Positions 53,926 through 61,830 of a stretch of 64,000 bases of DNA are shown in pieces. Numbering within the stretch: position 1 is the first letter of the stretch; each line of letters opens with the position of its first letter. The position numbers and the translations under genes are program-made. The stretch covers positions 124,001-188,000 of the forward strand of contig NZ_JAFFZE010000023.1 of the NCBI RefSeq assembly GCF_025165815.1. Reading direction: 5' to 3'. Under the pieces are notes generated by a model. That model did not search any database. It was not told the DNA's origin and saw only the letters and a program-made list of their open reading frames with translations. This DNA comes from Actinophytocola gossypii. Lineage in GTDB: Bacteria; Actinomycetota; Actinomycetes; Mycobacteriales; Pseudonocardiaceae.

Positions 53926-54534
53926 TCAGTTGATGTTCTCCACGACGGCCTGGGCGACGGCCTTCATCGTGGCGCGCCGGTCCATGGCGGTGCGCTGGAT
54001 CCAGCGGAAGGCCTCGGGCTCGGAGAGGCCCTGCTTGGTCATCAGGAGGCCCTTGGCGCGTTCGACGAGCTTGCGGGTCTCCATGCGCTCGGTGAGCGTG
54101 GCGACCTCGGTCTCGAGGGCCTGGAGCTCGGCGAAGCGGGAGACGGCGAGCTCGATGGCCGGCACGAGATCGTGCTTGGCGAAGGGCTTGACGAGGTAGG
54201 CCATGGCCCCGGCCGCACGAGCCCGCTCGACGAGGTCCCGCTGACTGAAGGCGGTCAGAATGACGACCGGAGCGATCCGCTCCTCCGCGATGGCCGCGGC
54301 CGCGTCGATCCCGTCCATCTTGGGCATCTTGACGTCGAGGATCACAAGGTCGGGCCGCAACTCGGTGGCCATGGCGACGGCCTGCTCGCCGTCGGCCGCC
54401 TCGCCCGCGACGTGATACCCCTCTTCTTTGAGCATCTCGACGAGGTCGAGCCGAATCAGCGCCTCATCCTCGGCGACGAGGACACTACGCTGCACGGCCG
54501 GGCCGGACTGGGCCTCGGCAGCCTGCTCGGTCAC
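53926..54534 (-). CDS. pdtaR: ANTAR-domain response regulator PdtaR
   Basis: 202 residues from a GTG at 54534 with AGGAGG six bases upstream and a TAGGCT -10 hexamer at 54581-54576. Receiver domain (~16-135) with ED at ~21-23, phospho-acceptor Asp in LVILDVKMPKMDG and Lys in YLVKPF; the ANTAR RNA-binding domain (~140-200) has LETRKLVERAKGLLM-type sequence. ANTAR proteins bind paired RNA hairpins to prevent termination. The cognate kinase PdtaS is encoded elsewhere, as in mycobacteria. Confidence 0.95.
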   Translation of the reverse strand: MTEQAAEAQSGPAVQRSVLVAEDEALIRLDLVEMLKEEGYHVAGEAADGEQAVAMATELRPDLVILDVKMPKMDGIDAAAAIAEERIAPVVILTAFSQRDLVERARAAGAMAYLVKPFAKHDLVPAIELAVSRFAELQALETEVATLTERMETRKLVERAKGLLMTKQGLSEPEAFRWIQRTAMDRRATMKAVAQAVVENIN

Positions 54535-54719
54535 CGGGGTCCTCCTGGGTGTCGGTTCGGCAACGCTGGGCCTTCAGCCTACCGGCGCCGCACGCCGCCC
54601 CGCCGCTCTCCGAGACAGCGATCACCACAACGTAACGAACTGGCAACATAGACCGTGACCCAGCTCATGCTCCCCCGGTCGGACCAGCGCGGGTGATCCC
54701 GTAGAGTCGTTCCCCACCA

Positions 54720-54793
54720 GCCCCCGTAGCCCAATCGGCAGAGGCAACGGATTCAAAACCCGTCCAGTGTGCGTTCGAATCGCACCGGGGGCA
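54720..54793 (+). tRNA. tRNA-Leu (anticodon CAA)
   Basis: 74 bases. Acceptor stem GCCCCCG/CGGGGGC (7 bp), T-arm GTGCG-TTCGAAT-CGCAC (perfect) and anticodon stem-loop ACGGA-TTCAAAA-CCCGT with anticodon CAA (one mismatch at the loop-closing pair). No CCA is encoded. The variable region is only about five bases, whereas standard tRNA-Leu has a long variable arm; the D-stem is also weak (three clear pairs). So the Leu label rests on the anticodon alone. Confidence 0.8.
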
Positions 54794-54837
54794 CTCACTC
54801 TGGGCGGTCCCCAGACCTCCGACGCGCCCGGCGCCCG

Positions 54838-56016
54838 TCAGCTACCCGTGTGGATACGTTGGGCGGCGAGTCGATGTGCCATGGCGGTGGCGAGCATGGT
54901 GGCTGCCGCGACGAGCCAGAAGGGGCGGGGGCCGTGGGCGAGCGCGGAGCCCATGAGCGGTGGCCCGACGGTCAGGGCGACGCCCCAGGTGATGCCGTAG
55001 ATCGAGAAGTAGGTGGCTTTTGCCCCTGCTGGCGCCAGGCGCGCCACCAGCGTGTGGGCGTAACCGAGCAGGAGGACGTCGCCTAGTGCGATGACGGTCG
55101 AGGCGACCGCGTAGCCGGCGAGGGTCGGGAACATCCCGGCGATCGCGAGGCCGCCCGCGAGGATGAGGTAGCCGACGATCATGGCTCGGTCCGGGTCGCG
55201 GTGTGGTCGGAGGAGTGGCTGGGCGCAGATGATCACCAGGGCGCCCAGCGCCGCCAGGAGGCCCGCGTCGGCGGGCTCGTGGCCCGCGGCCAGGAGGGCG
55301 ATCGGCATGGCCATCGGGACGGCCAGGTACACCGTGGCGAACACGGTGCCGGTGGCCATGAGTGCCAGGAGTCGCGGGTCCGTCCAGGGGCGGACCCCTG
55401 TCGGCCGGTCACGGGTGTGGCGCGGGGTCGCCGGCATGACCACGGCGACCAGCAGCGCACACGCGAGAGCGGTGGCCGCGTCGATGGCGAACAGCCACGA
55501 GAGGCCGGCGCGCCCTACCGCGGCGGCGATCAAGCCCGCGGCGAGGCCCGCCGCGGCCAGTGCGGCGCCCAGCAACCCGTACGCGGCCGGAAGATGCTGG
55601 TCGGGCGTGACATCGGCGATCAGGCCCTGGCTCGCTGGTTCGTAGATCTCGAAGCACAGGCCGAGCAGTACCGCGCCGGCCAGGGCTACGGCGAGGGTGG
55701 GCGCGGCGGCGATGACTGCCTGCGCGCCCGCCGTGCCGCACAGGCCGATCACCACGGCCGCCTTCGACCCGACCACCGTGACGAGGCGGCCGCCGAGTAG
55801 CCGCGACGGGATGGTCGCCGCTCCGAACGCGCCGACGACGAGGCCTGCCACCTGCACGGACGCGCCGTGGTCCCGCACGAGGAGCACGGCTAGGAACGGC
55901 ATCGAGAAGGCGCCGATCCGGTTGACGAACCGGGCGACCAACAGCACCGTCACGGTTGGTGGAAGACCTCGACCGTAGGATCCTGCGAGACTGGCGAAGA
56001 CTCGTTTGTTGGTCAC
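54838..56016 (-). CDS. MFS transporter (12 helices)
   Basis: 392 residues from a GTG at 56016. Twelve membrane helices; the first half has RFVNRIGAFSMPFLAVLLVRDHGAS and the loop GGRLVTVVGSKAAVV, the second half begins after RDRPTGVRPWTDPRLL. It resembles DHA1-type drug or sugar exporters. Substrate unknown. It is divergent from the CGNR regulator gene, with 36 bp between the starts, so the two are probably co-regulated. Confidence 0.9.
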   Translation of the reverse strand: MTNKRVFASLAGSYGRGLPPTVTVLLVARFVNRIGAFSMPFLAVLLVRDHGASVQVAGLVVGAFGAATIPSRLLGGRLVTVVGSKAAVVIGLCGTAGAQAVIAAAPTLAVALAGAVLLGLCFEIYEPASQGLIADVTPDQHLPAAYGLLGAALAAAGLAAGLIAAAVGRAGLSWLFAIDAATALACALLVAVVMPATPRHTRDRPTGVRPWTDPRLLALMATGTVFATVYLAVPMAMPIALLAAGHEPADAGLLAALGALVIICAQPLLRPHRDPDRAMIVGYLILAGGLAIAGMFPTLAGYAVASTVIALGDVLLLGYAHTLVARLAPAGAKATYFSIYGITWGVALTVGPPLMGSALAHGPRPFWLVAAATMLATAMAHRLAAQRIHTGS

Positions 56017-56040
56017 GATACCCAGACTAGGGTCGTCCGA

Positions 56041-56046
56041 TACACT
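56041..56046 (+). promoter_or_regulatory. -10 element for a leaderless CGNR gene
   Basis: TACACT ends seven bases before the ATG at 56053, which places the transcript start at or next to the start codon. No good -35 hexamer is visible, so an activator may be needed. Confidence 0.4.
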
Positions 56047-56052
56047 GCTCAA

Positions 56053-56637
56053 ATGCGTTTTGATAGCCACGTTGCGGATCTACTGCGGGTTGCGGCTGAT
56101 CTTGTCAACGCCCAGACCTGCGGGCATGCCGGTGGCCGACCGGCTCGTGTCCCGTCGGGCCAGGAGCTGCGCGACGAACTGGGGCGCATCCTCGCGCGCG
56201 ACGGTCGGCAGCCAGTCGTCGATGAGCGCGACGTCCCTGTGCTCACACGTTTCGCGCTGGACGCTCGGCCGATATTCGAAGCCGCGGCTGACGACGACCT
56301 CGGCTCGGCCGCCATCGCGACCAACGAGCTCCTGTCCTGGACCCGGCCGACACCCCGGCTGGATCAGCACGGTGACAGTTGGGACATGCACTTCCACGGG
56401 CCCACCGACCGGCTCGGCGACGGGTGGGCCGCCGGGTGCACGGCCGCCCTCACGATGGCTCTGGGCAGCGCGCGAGTCGGGCGGCTCGGCGTCTGCGTCG
56501 CACCGGAGTGCGACCGGGTCTATGTCGACCGTTCGAAGAACGGCACGCGCAGCTTCTGCGGCGTCAACTGCCAGAACCGCGTCAAGAACGTCCGGCACCG
56601 CGAGCACCGAGCACGGCGGCGCCAACCGCGGCGGTGA
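56053..56637 (+). CDS. CGNR zinc-finger / ABATE-domain regulator
   Basis: 194 residues. The N-terminal ABATE-like part has LLRVAADLVNAQT and a helical middle; the C-terminal zinc finger (~148-180) has C-x4-C (CVAPEC), then FCGVNCQNR followed by a basic helix (VKNVRHREHRARRR). In the family the motif usually reads CGNR; here it is CQNR, with all four zinc-binding Cys kept. These proteins are putative DNA-binding regulators. Likely controls the divergent MFS gene. Confidence 0.85.
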   Translation: MRFDSHVADLLRVAADLVNAQTCGHAGGRPARVPSGQELRDELGRILARDGRQPVVDERDVPVLTRFALDARPIFEAAADDDLGSAAIATNELLSWTRPTPRLDQHGDSWDMHFHGPTDRLGDGWAAGCTAALTMALGSARVGRLGVCVAPECDRVYVDRSKNGTRSFCGVNCQNRVKNVRHREHRARRRQPRR

Positions 56638-56654
56638 CCGGATCGGGCCCGGTC
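56636..56654. terminator. Hairpin between convergent genes
   Basis: GACCGG and CCGGTC pair around a seven-base loop just after the CGNR stop and before the end of the FAD oxidase gene. Probably a weak two-way terminator. Confidence 0.4.
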
Positions 56655-56657
56655 GAC

Positions 56658-58262
56658 CTAGCGCGACGGCTTGATCGACATGGCGTGGTGGAACACGTCG
56701 CGCGGGTCCCAGCGGGCCTTGACCTGCTGTAGCTTCCGGTAGTTCTCCTTGTAGTACAGCGCGTGCCACGGGACTCCGGACTTGTTCCACTTCGGATCTG
56801 TGATGTCGACGTCCGGGTAGTTGATGTAGGAACCGTCGTTGACGTCGTTCGGGACCGGTACACCGCCGGTGTCCTGGTACATCGCGCGGTACCAGCGCCT
56901 GATCCAGTCCAGGTTCGCCTGTTCGGAGTTCGGATCGGTCCAGGTGACCGTGTAGATCGCTTTCATGATGCTGTCCCGCTGGGGCAGGGCGGTCGCGTCC
57001 GATGCCACGGTGTTGACCTTGCCGCCGTAGGACACCAACAACAACAGTGCACGCTCGTTGTCGTGGTCCGTGCTGGTCAGGTAGGTGTAGGCGGTTTTGA
57101 TCTGCTCGTCGGTGAAGCGTTTCCGCAAATAGGCCGCTTTTGCTTTGAACATTCCGGATTCGTCGGCCTGGCTCAGTGAGCCGGCCCGCACCCCGGCCAG
57201 CCATGGCAGGCGGTGGGGCGGCTCGATCGTGATCGTGCCGGGGACTCCGTCGGTGACCTCGGCGATGTGGTCGCGCAGTAACTGGTCGGCGTTGGGCAGG
57301 GTTCCGTCCAGTGCGGGAACCATGGCGAACGCGCCGGGGTCGGCACCGGTGTCGCGTCGAGTGATCAGCATCGGACTGAAGAGGCTGGCGTATGGGGAGT
57401 CAACCCCGCTGTTGCGCTCGTGCCATTCGCCGTAGTTGCGTAGCAGACGGTAGAACGACTGCTCGGTGACGTCCCGCCAACTCCATCCGACCGTTGCGCT
57501 GAGGGTCGAGGCGGGGGGCTTCGGCAGCAGGCTGGTGGGATCGTTGCCGGTGGCGCCGGCGGTGCGCATCCAGTACCGGATGACCACACCGAAGTTCCCG
57601 CCGCCGCCCCCGGTGTGCGCCCACCACAGGTCCCGGTTCTCGTCGCCCCGCTCGCGGGTCGCGACCACTACCCGCGCCCGCCCGGATCGGTCCACCACAA
57701 CGACTTCCACGGCGTGCAGGTAGTCCACCACCGAGCCGAACCTTCTGGACAGCGGGCCGTAGCCGCCACCCTGGACGTGGCCGCCCGCGGCCACGCCGCC
57801 GCACTGGCCGCCGGGGATCGTGACGCCCCAGCCGAGGTAGAGGCGTTCGAACACCTCCCACAGGGTCGCGCCTGGCTCGATCATGAACGCGTCGCGCCGC
57901 CGGTCGAACGTGACCTCCCGCATCGCGGACAGGTCGATGATCACCTCCGCGCCGTCGCCGACGAAGTTCTCGTAACAGTGCCCGCCACTTCGGACGGTGA
58001 CGCGCTTGCCGGCACGCGTGGCGTCGTTCACCGTCCGCACGACCTGCTCGGTCGTGGTGGGCAGCCGGAAGGAATCGGGACGCGGGAAGAACCGCTCACT
58101 CGTCCGGCGCAACACGAGGTCTTCGTAGCGTGCGTCGTTCGGCGTGATCGCGACCGGACCGGGCACGCTCTTCGGTGACGGCGCCTCCGCGTTTCCGAGC
58201 AGTGCCGCACCTCCCAATGCCGCGGTGCCGGCAAGAAATCCACGACGGGTAGGACCAGACAT
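56658..58262 (-). CDS. Tat-exported FAD-dependent oxidase (berberine-bridge type)
   Basis: 534 residues from the ATG at 58262. The Tat signal TRRGFLAGTAALGGAAL exports the folded, cofactor-loaded protein. The FAD domain has VRSGGHCYE, whose His would bind the FAD 8-alpha carbon, and GGQCGGVAAGGHVQGGGYG, whose Cys would bind C6; both links together mark the bicovalent type (glucooligosaccharide oxidase group). The C-terminal BBE motif is at YYKENYRKLQQVKARWDPRDVF. It oxidises an alcohol or sugar outside the cell, producing H2O2. The substrate is unknown. Confidence 0.92.
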   Translation of the reverse strand: MSGPTRRGFLAGTAALGGAALLGNAEAPSPKSVPGPVAITPNDARYEDLVLRRTSERFFPRPDSFRLPTTTEQVVRTVNDATRAGKRVTVRSGGHCYENFVGDGAEVIIDLSAMREVTFDRRRDAFMIEPGATLWEVFERLYLGWGVTIPGGQCGGVAAGGHVQGGGYGPLSRRFGSVVDYLHAVEVVVVDRSGRARVVVATRERGDENRDLWWAHTGGGGGNFGVVIRYWMRTAGATGNDPTSLLPKPPASTLSATVGWSWRDVTEQSFYRLLRNYGEWHERNSGVDSPYASLFSPMLITRRDTGADPGAFAMVPALDGTLPNADQLLRDHIAEVTDGVPGTITIEPPHRLPWLAGVRAGSLSQADESGMFKAKAAYLRKRFTDEQIKTAYTYLTSTDHDNERALLLLVSYGGKVNTVASDATALPQRDSIMKAIYTVTWTDPNSEQANLDWIRRWYRAMYQDTGGVPVPNDVNDGSYINYPDVDITDPKWNKSGVPWHALYYKENYRKLQQVKARWDPRDVFHHAMSIKPSR

Positions 58263-58428
58263 TTCTTTTCCCAAACTGTGTGTTGGTGTTTCGGGAAAAA
58301 CGTTATGGCCCGACGGTCCGGTGAGACCACCCTCGGGAATCAACTGTCAGGCACCCCTCAGCGAACCGTCAGGTCGCCGACGCCGGGTCGTCAGGATCGG
58401 GGCCCCGGCAGCGTGGTGTGATGAGGAA

Positions 58429-59118
58429 ATGGACAACATTCTCGTGGTGGACGACGACCCCGGTCTGCGGGAGCTGCTGTTGTCCGCGCTGCGGTTCGCG
58501 GGGTTCGGGGTCGAGGCGGTCGGGGACGTGCCGGCCGCTCTGGCCGCGATCGAGGCGCACGCGCCGGACGCGATCGTGCTGGACGTGATGTTGCCCGGCA
58601 CGAACGGGTTCGACCTGCTGCACCTGCTGCGCTCGCGGGATGTCGACGTGCCGGTGATGTTCCTGACCGCCCGCGACGAGCTGGACGACCGGGTGCGCGG
58701 GCTGCGCCTCGGCGGCGACGACTACCTCACCAAGCCGTTCGACGTCGCGGAGGTCGCCGCGCGGCTTGCGGCGCTGCTGCGACGCGCCCGCCGCGTACCG
58801 CCCGCGGTGCCGGAGGGCGTGCTGCGCTGCGACGACCTGGAGCTGGACGAGGTCGGGCACGTGGTGACCCGGGGCGGACGTCCGGTCGAGCTGTCCCCCA
58901 CCGAGTTCCGGCTGCTGCGCTACCTGCTGGCCAACACCGGGCGAGTGGTCTCCAAGGCACAGATCCTCGAGCACGTCTGGCAGTACGACTTCGGCGGCGA
59001 CGCGGGCGTGGTGGAGCGGTTCGTCTCCAACCTGCGCCGCAAGATCGACTTCGGTGGGCCGTCGCTGATCCGCACCGTACGGGGGTTCGGGTACAACCTG
59101 CGGCCGCTGTCGCGATGA
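58429..59118 (+). CDS. Response regulator, OmpR/PhoB type
   Basis: 229 residues. Receiver domain (~3-118) with DDDP, phospho-acceptor Asp in AIVLDVMLPGTNG and Lys in DDYLTKPFDVAEV; winged-helix output domain (~130-228) with ELSPTEFRLLRYLLANTGRVVSKAQILEHVW and FVSNLRRKID. It resembles TrcR/TcrA-type regulators. The sensor gene overlaps its stop by 4 bp. It is divergent from the FAD oxidase and may control it. Confidence 0.94.
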   Translation: MDNILVVDDDPGLRELLLSALRFAGFGVEAVGDVPAALAAIEAHAPDAIVLDVMLPGTNGFDLLHLLRSRDVDVPVMFLTARDELDDRVRGLRLGGDDYLTKPFDVAEVAARLAALLRRARRVPPAVPEGVLRCDDLELDEVGHVVTRGGRPVELSPTEFRLLRYLLANTGRVVSKAQILEHVWQYDFGGDAGVVERFVSNLRRKIDFGGPSLIRTVRGFGYNLRPLSR

Positions 59119-59939
59119 AGCGGCTCTTCCGGTTGCGGCCCGCCCTCGTCGCGCTGCTCGCCGGCCCGGAGGTCGCCGTGCTCACCGCCAAGGTCCAGAA
59201 GGCGTTCGACGCCCAGCGGCGGGCCCAGGACCGGCTGCGCAGCTTCGTCGCCGACGCCAGTCACGAACTGCGCACACCGCTCGCGACCCTGCACGGCTGG
59301 ATCGACCTGTACGTCCAGGGCGGCCTGCGCGACCCCGACGAACTCGCGCACGCCATGGAACGGATGCAGGCCGAGGTGGGCCGGATGCGGCTGCTGGTCG
59401 ACGAACTGGCGCTGCTGGCCGACCTCGACGCGGCCCGCCCGCTCAACCGCGAGTCGGTGGACGTGGTGGCACTGGCCGGCGAGGTGGTGGACGACGCCGG
59501 GATCGTCAGCGCCGACCGAGCCATCACCCTGCGCGGGCCGGCGGACGCGGTCGTCGAGGGGGACGGCCCGCGCATCCAGCAGGTACTGCGCAACCTCGTC
59601 GGCAACGCGGTGCAGCACACCCGGGCCGGCACACTGGTCACGGTCACCGTGGGCTCGGCGGACGGGCACGTGGTGGTCGAGGTGCGCGACGAGGGTGCCG
59701 GGATCGCACCGGAGCACCTGCCGCACGTCTTCGAGCGCTTCTACCGCGCCGACCCCAGCCGCAGCCGCGACGGCGGCGGCTCGTCGGGTCTCGGCCTGGC
59801 CATCGTCGAGGCGATCGTGACCGCGCACGGCGGCACGGTCGGCGTCACCTCGACGCCCGGGAAGGGCACGACCGTCCGGGTCACCTTCCCCGTCGACTCC
59901 CCGGACCCCTCCGACCCGACCGCACGGCCCACCCCATAG
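59115..59939 (+). CDS. Histidine kinase lacking sensor and membrane domains
   Basis: 274 residues. HisKA box FVADASHELRTPLATLHGW (His50), N-box QVLRNLVGNAVQHT, G1 VRDEGAGIAPEHLPHVFERFYR and G2 SSGLGLAIVEAI are intact. Normal members of this type carry two membrane helices, an extracellular sensor and a HAMP domain (about 200 residues) before HisKA. Here the N-terminus MKRLFRLRPALVALLAG goes straight into the HAMP-end-like PEVAVLTAKVQKAFDA, as if the sensor had been deleted in frame. The kinase may be soluble and signal-independent. Confidence 0.88.
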   Translation: MKRLFRLRPALVALLAGPEVAVLTAKVQKAFDAQRRAQDRLRSFVADASHELRTPLATLHGWIDLYVQGGLRDPDELAHAMERMQAEVGRMRLLVDELALLADLDAARPLNRESVDVVALAGEVVDDAGIVSADRAITLRGPADAVVEGDGPRIQQVLRNLVGNAVQHTRAGTLVTVTVGSADGHVVVEVRDEGAGIAPEHLPHVFERFYRADPSRSRDGGGSSGLGLAIVEAIVTAHGGTVGVTSTPGKGTTVRVTFPVDSPDPSDPTARPTP

Positions 59940-59943
59940 TGTC

Positions 59944-59960
59944 TACTACAGGTCGTAGTA
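59944..59960. promoter_or_regulatory. BlaI-like operator upstream of the two membrane genes
   Basis: TACTAC-AGGTC-GTAGTA, a perfect 6-bp dyad with 5-bp centre, lies 17 bp before the ATG at 59977 and 5 bp after the kinase stop. Related dyads occur at 61788-61819 and 63504-63535. Confidence 0.65.
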
Positions 59961-59976
59961 AGCGGGAGGTTCGACG

Positions 59977-60357
59977 ATGATCGACGGGCTGGCGACGACG
60001 CTGACGTTCGTCGCGTTGGGGGCCGCGCTGTGGGGGGTCGTTCTGGTGGTCGTCGGGCGGCCGCTGCTGATCGACCGGTGGCACGGGCTCGGGCTGCTGG
60101 GAGTGGTGGCCCTGCTCGAGCTCGGGTTGCTCGCACAGGCGGTCGTCGGGGTGGTCGAACTCATCGGCACGGACCGGGAGGTGGACACCTTCTCGTTCCT
60201 CGGGTACCTGGTCGGGCCGGTGCTGATCCTTCCGCTGGCCGCGTTCTGGTCGTTGGCCGAGCGCACCCGCTGGGGGCCGGGTGTGCTCGTCATCGGCTGT
60301 CTCACCGTCCCGGTGCTGATCGTTCGGCTCCGCCAGGTCTGGGAAGCGCATGTCTGA
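59977..60357 (+). CDS. Small four-helix membrane protein
   Basis: 126 residues with four membrane segments (about 5-27, 37-60, 74-93 and 99-117) and short loops; the second loop has GTDREVDTFSF. GGGAGG seven bases upstream gives a good start. No known domain is recognised. It overlaps the next gene by 8 bp and has a BlaI-like operator directly before it, which sets it apart from the kinase gene upstream. Similar small pairs accompany cytochrome c biogenesis genes in actinobacteria (from memory, uncertain). Confidence 0.75.
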   Translation: MIDGLATTLTFVALGAALWGVVLVVVGRPLLIDRWHGLGLLGVVALLELGLLAQAVVGVVELIGTDREVDTFSFLGYLVGPVLILPLAAFWSLAERTRWGPGVLVIGCLTVPVLIVRLRQVWEAHV

Positions 60358-60763
60358 GGCGACGCTGGCTCGACGCACCCGGTCCGGGCCCGGTCGGCTG
60401 CTGATCGCGGTCTACGCGGTGTTCGCCATCGCCGCGAGTTCGCGGTCGGCGGTGCAGCTCGGCACGCGGTTCGAGGAGGCTCCGCTGGCGTACGTGTTGT
60501 CGGCGTTCGCCGCGGTGGTGTACGTGCTCGCGACCGCTTGTCTGGCCATGGGGAGCCGCGCGTCGAGGCGGGTGGCCTTGGCGGCGGTGTCGGTCGAGCT
60601 GGTCGGGGTGCTGGTCGTGGGGACCGCCAGTCTGGTCGCACCGCGGGCGTTCCCCGACGCCACCGTGTGGTCGGACTTCGGCGCCGGTTACCTGTTCGTG
60701 CCCGTGGTGCTTCCGCTGCTCGGCCTGTGGTGGCTGCGCACCACCGCTCACACCCCCGCATAG
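60350..60763 (+). CDS. Small four-helix membrane protein (second of pair)
   Basis: 137 residues with four membrane segments (about 18-36, 47-67, 74-96 and 108-128) after a basic N-terminus (LARRTRSGPGRL). The GDSFGAGYLF-like stretch VWSDFGAGYLFVPVVLPLLGLWWLR near the end is distinctive of a conserved actinobacterial family without known function. It is co-translated with the preceding gene, and its 3' end overlaps the convergent ccsB by 16 bp. Confidence 0.75.
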   Translation: MSEATLARRTRSGPGRLLIAVYAVFAIAASSRSAVQLGTRFEEAPLAYVLSAFAAVVYVLATACLAMGSRASRRVALAAVSVELVGVLVVGTASLVAPRAFPDATVWSDFGAGYLFVPVVLPLLGLWWLRTTAHTPA

Positions 60764-61767
60764 GAGTGCAGGCCGGCGATCACCAGGTTGATGAAGAACA
60801 GGTTGAACAGCACGACCACCAGGCCGATGATGTTGAGCCAGGCCGCCCGCCGTGCCCGCCAGCCGGAGGTCGCGCGGGCGTGCAGGTACGCGGCATAGCA
60901 GACCCAGGTGACGAACGCGGCCGTCTCCTTGGGATCCCAGTCCCAGTAGCGGCCCCACGCCGCCTCGGCCCAGATCGCCCCGGTGACGATCGCGACCGTG
61001 ATCGTGAGGAAGCCGAACACGCCGCTGCGGTAGGCCAGCCGGTCGAGGAACTCCGGCGGTGGCAGCCGGTCGGCGACCGGCCTGGCGCGGGTGGCCTTCG
61101 CGGGCTCCGCCGAGTCCGTCGAGTCCGTGAGGTCAGCGAGCCGGCCCGTGCTGACCAGGTGCAGCGCGCTGGTCACGCCGGACACCAGGAAGACGCCGCT
61201 CGCCATGATCGCCGCCGCCACGTGGATGACGATCCAGTACGACCGCAGGGCGGGCTGCACCGCGGCGGCCTCGGCGTAGAGCAGGTTGCCGGCGAGGAAC
61301 AGCAGCAGCGAGATCGGGAGCAGCACGAACACCGCGACCCGGCGGACCGGGTGCCGGCGCAGCACGTACAACCACGTGCCGACCGCGACCAGACCGACCG
61401 CGGAGATGTACTCGTACATGTTCGCCCACGGCACCCGTTCGGTCGCGATTCCGCGCAGCACCACCGACGACAGGTGCAGCACCGCACCGAGAACGGTGAG
61501 CGCAACCCCCATCCGGCCCAGCCGCGGGGGCAGGGCGACGGGCCGGACCGGCGGCCGCTCCGAGGACCCGTCCACCCTGGCTGTCGGTGCCACACCCCCA
61601 GCACCGGCACCGACGGCGACCGGCTCCGGCCGCGCCTCGGCTCGCCGCGGTCGGTAACGGGCGAGCACGTACTCGAACGCGCCGAACAGAGAGGCCAGCA
61701 TGTAGACACCGACAGCACTCGTGAACAGCCAGTCGCTCAGCACGGCCAGTCCGGTTGGGTCGGGCAT
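60748..61767 (-). CDS. ccsB: Cytochrome c biogenesis protein CcsB (CcsA/ResC family)
   Basis: 339 residues from the ATG at 61767, which has GAGGAG six bases upstream. About eight membrane helices; the haem-handling tryptophan motif EAAWGRYWDWDPKETAAFV (~residues 270-288) and the conserved His in WIVIHVAAAI and YLHARAT are present. CcsB with ResB attaches haem to apocytochrome c outside the membrane. The usual partners (resB, ccdA, thioredoxin-like gene) are missing here. Two BlaI-like dyads lie upstream. Confidence 0.93.
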   Translation of the reverse strand: MPDPTGLAVLSDWLFTSAVGVYMLASLFGAFEYVLARYRPRRAEARPEPVAVGAGAGGVAPTARVDGSSERPPVRPVALPPRLGRMGVALTVLGAVLHLSSVVLRGIATERVPWANMYEYISAVGLVAVGTWLYVLRRHPVRRVAVFVLLPISLLLFLAGNLLYAEAAAVQPALRSYWIVIHVAAAIMASGVFLVSGVTSALHLVSTGRLADLTDSTDSAEPAKATRARPVADRLPPPEFLDRLAYRSGVFGFLTITVAIVTGAIWAEAAWGRYWDWDPKETAAFVTWVCYAAYLHARATSGWRARRAAWLNIIGLVVVLFNLFFINLVIAGLHSYAGV

Positions 61768-61787
61768 CACCACTCCTCGGATCGGGC

Positions 61788-61819
61788 TTCGACGAATAGT
61801 AGTACTACGTCACGTAGGA
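61788..61819. promoter_or_regulatory. Tandem BlaI-like operators upstream of ccsB
   Basis: TACTAC-GTCAC-GTAGGA (61803-61819) is preceded by a weaker TTCGAC-GAATA-GTAGTA (61788-61804). The two are offset by 15 bp and overlap by 2 bp, the same geometry as at 63504-63535. Confidence 0.6.
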
Positions 61820-61830
61820 AAGTGCCGCGG

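Noticed and set aside
56658-58262. Lactate or cholesterol oxidase assignment for the FAD protein
   Set aside because: The His/Cys double-link motifs and the BBE ending fit the berberine-bridge/oligosaccharide oxidase group better.
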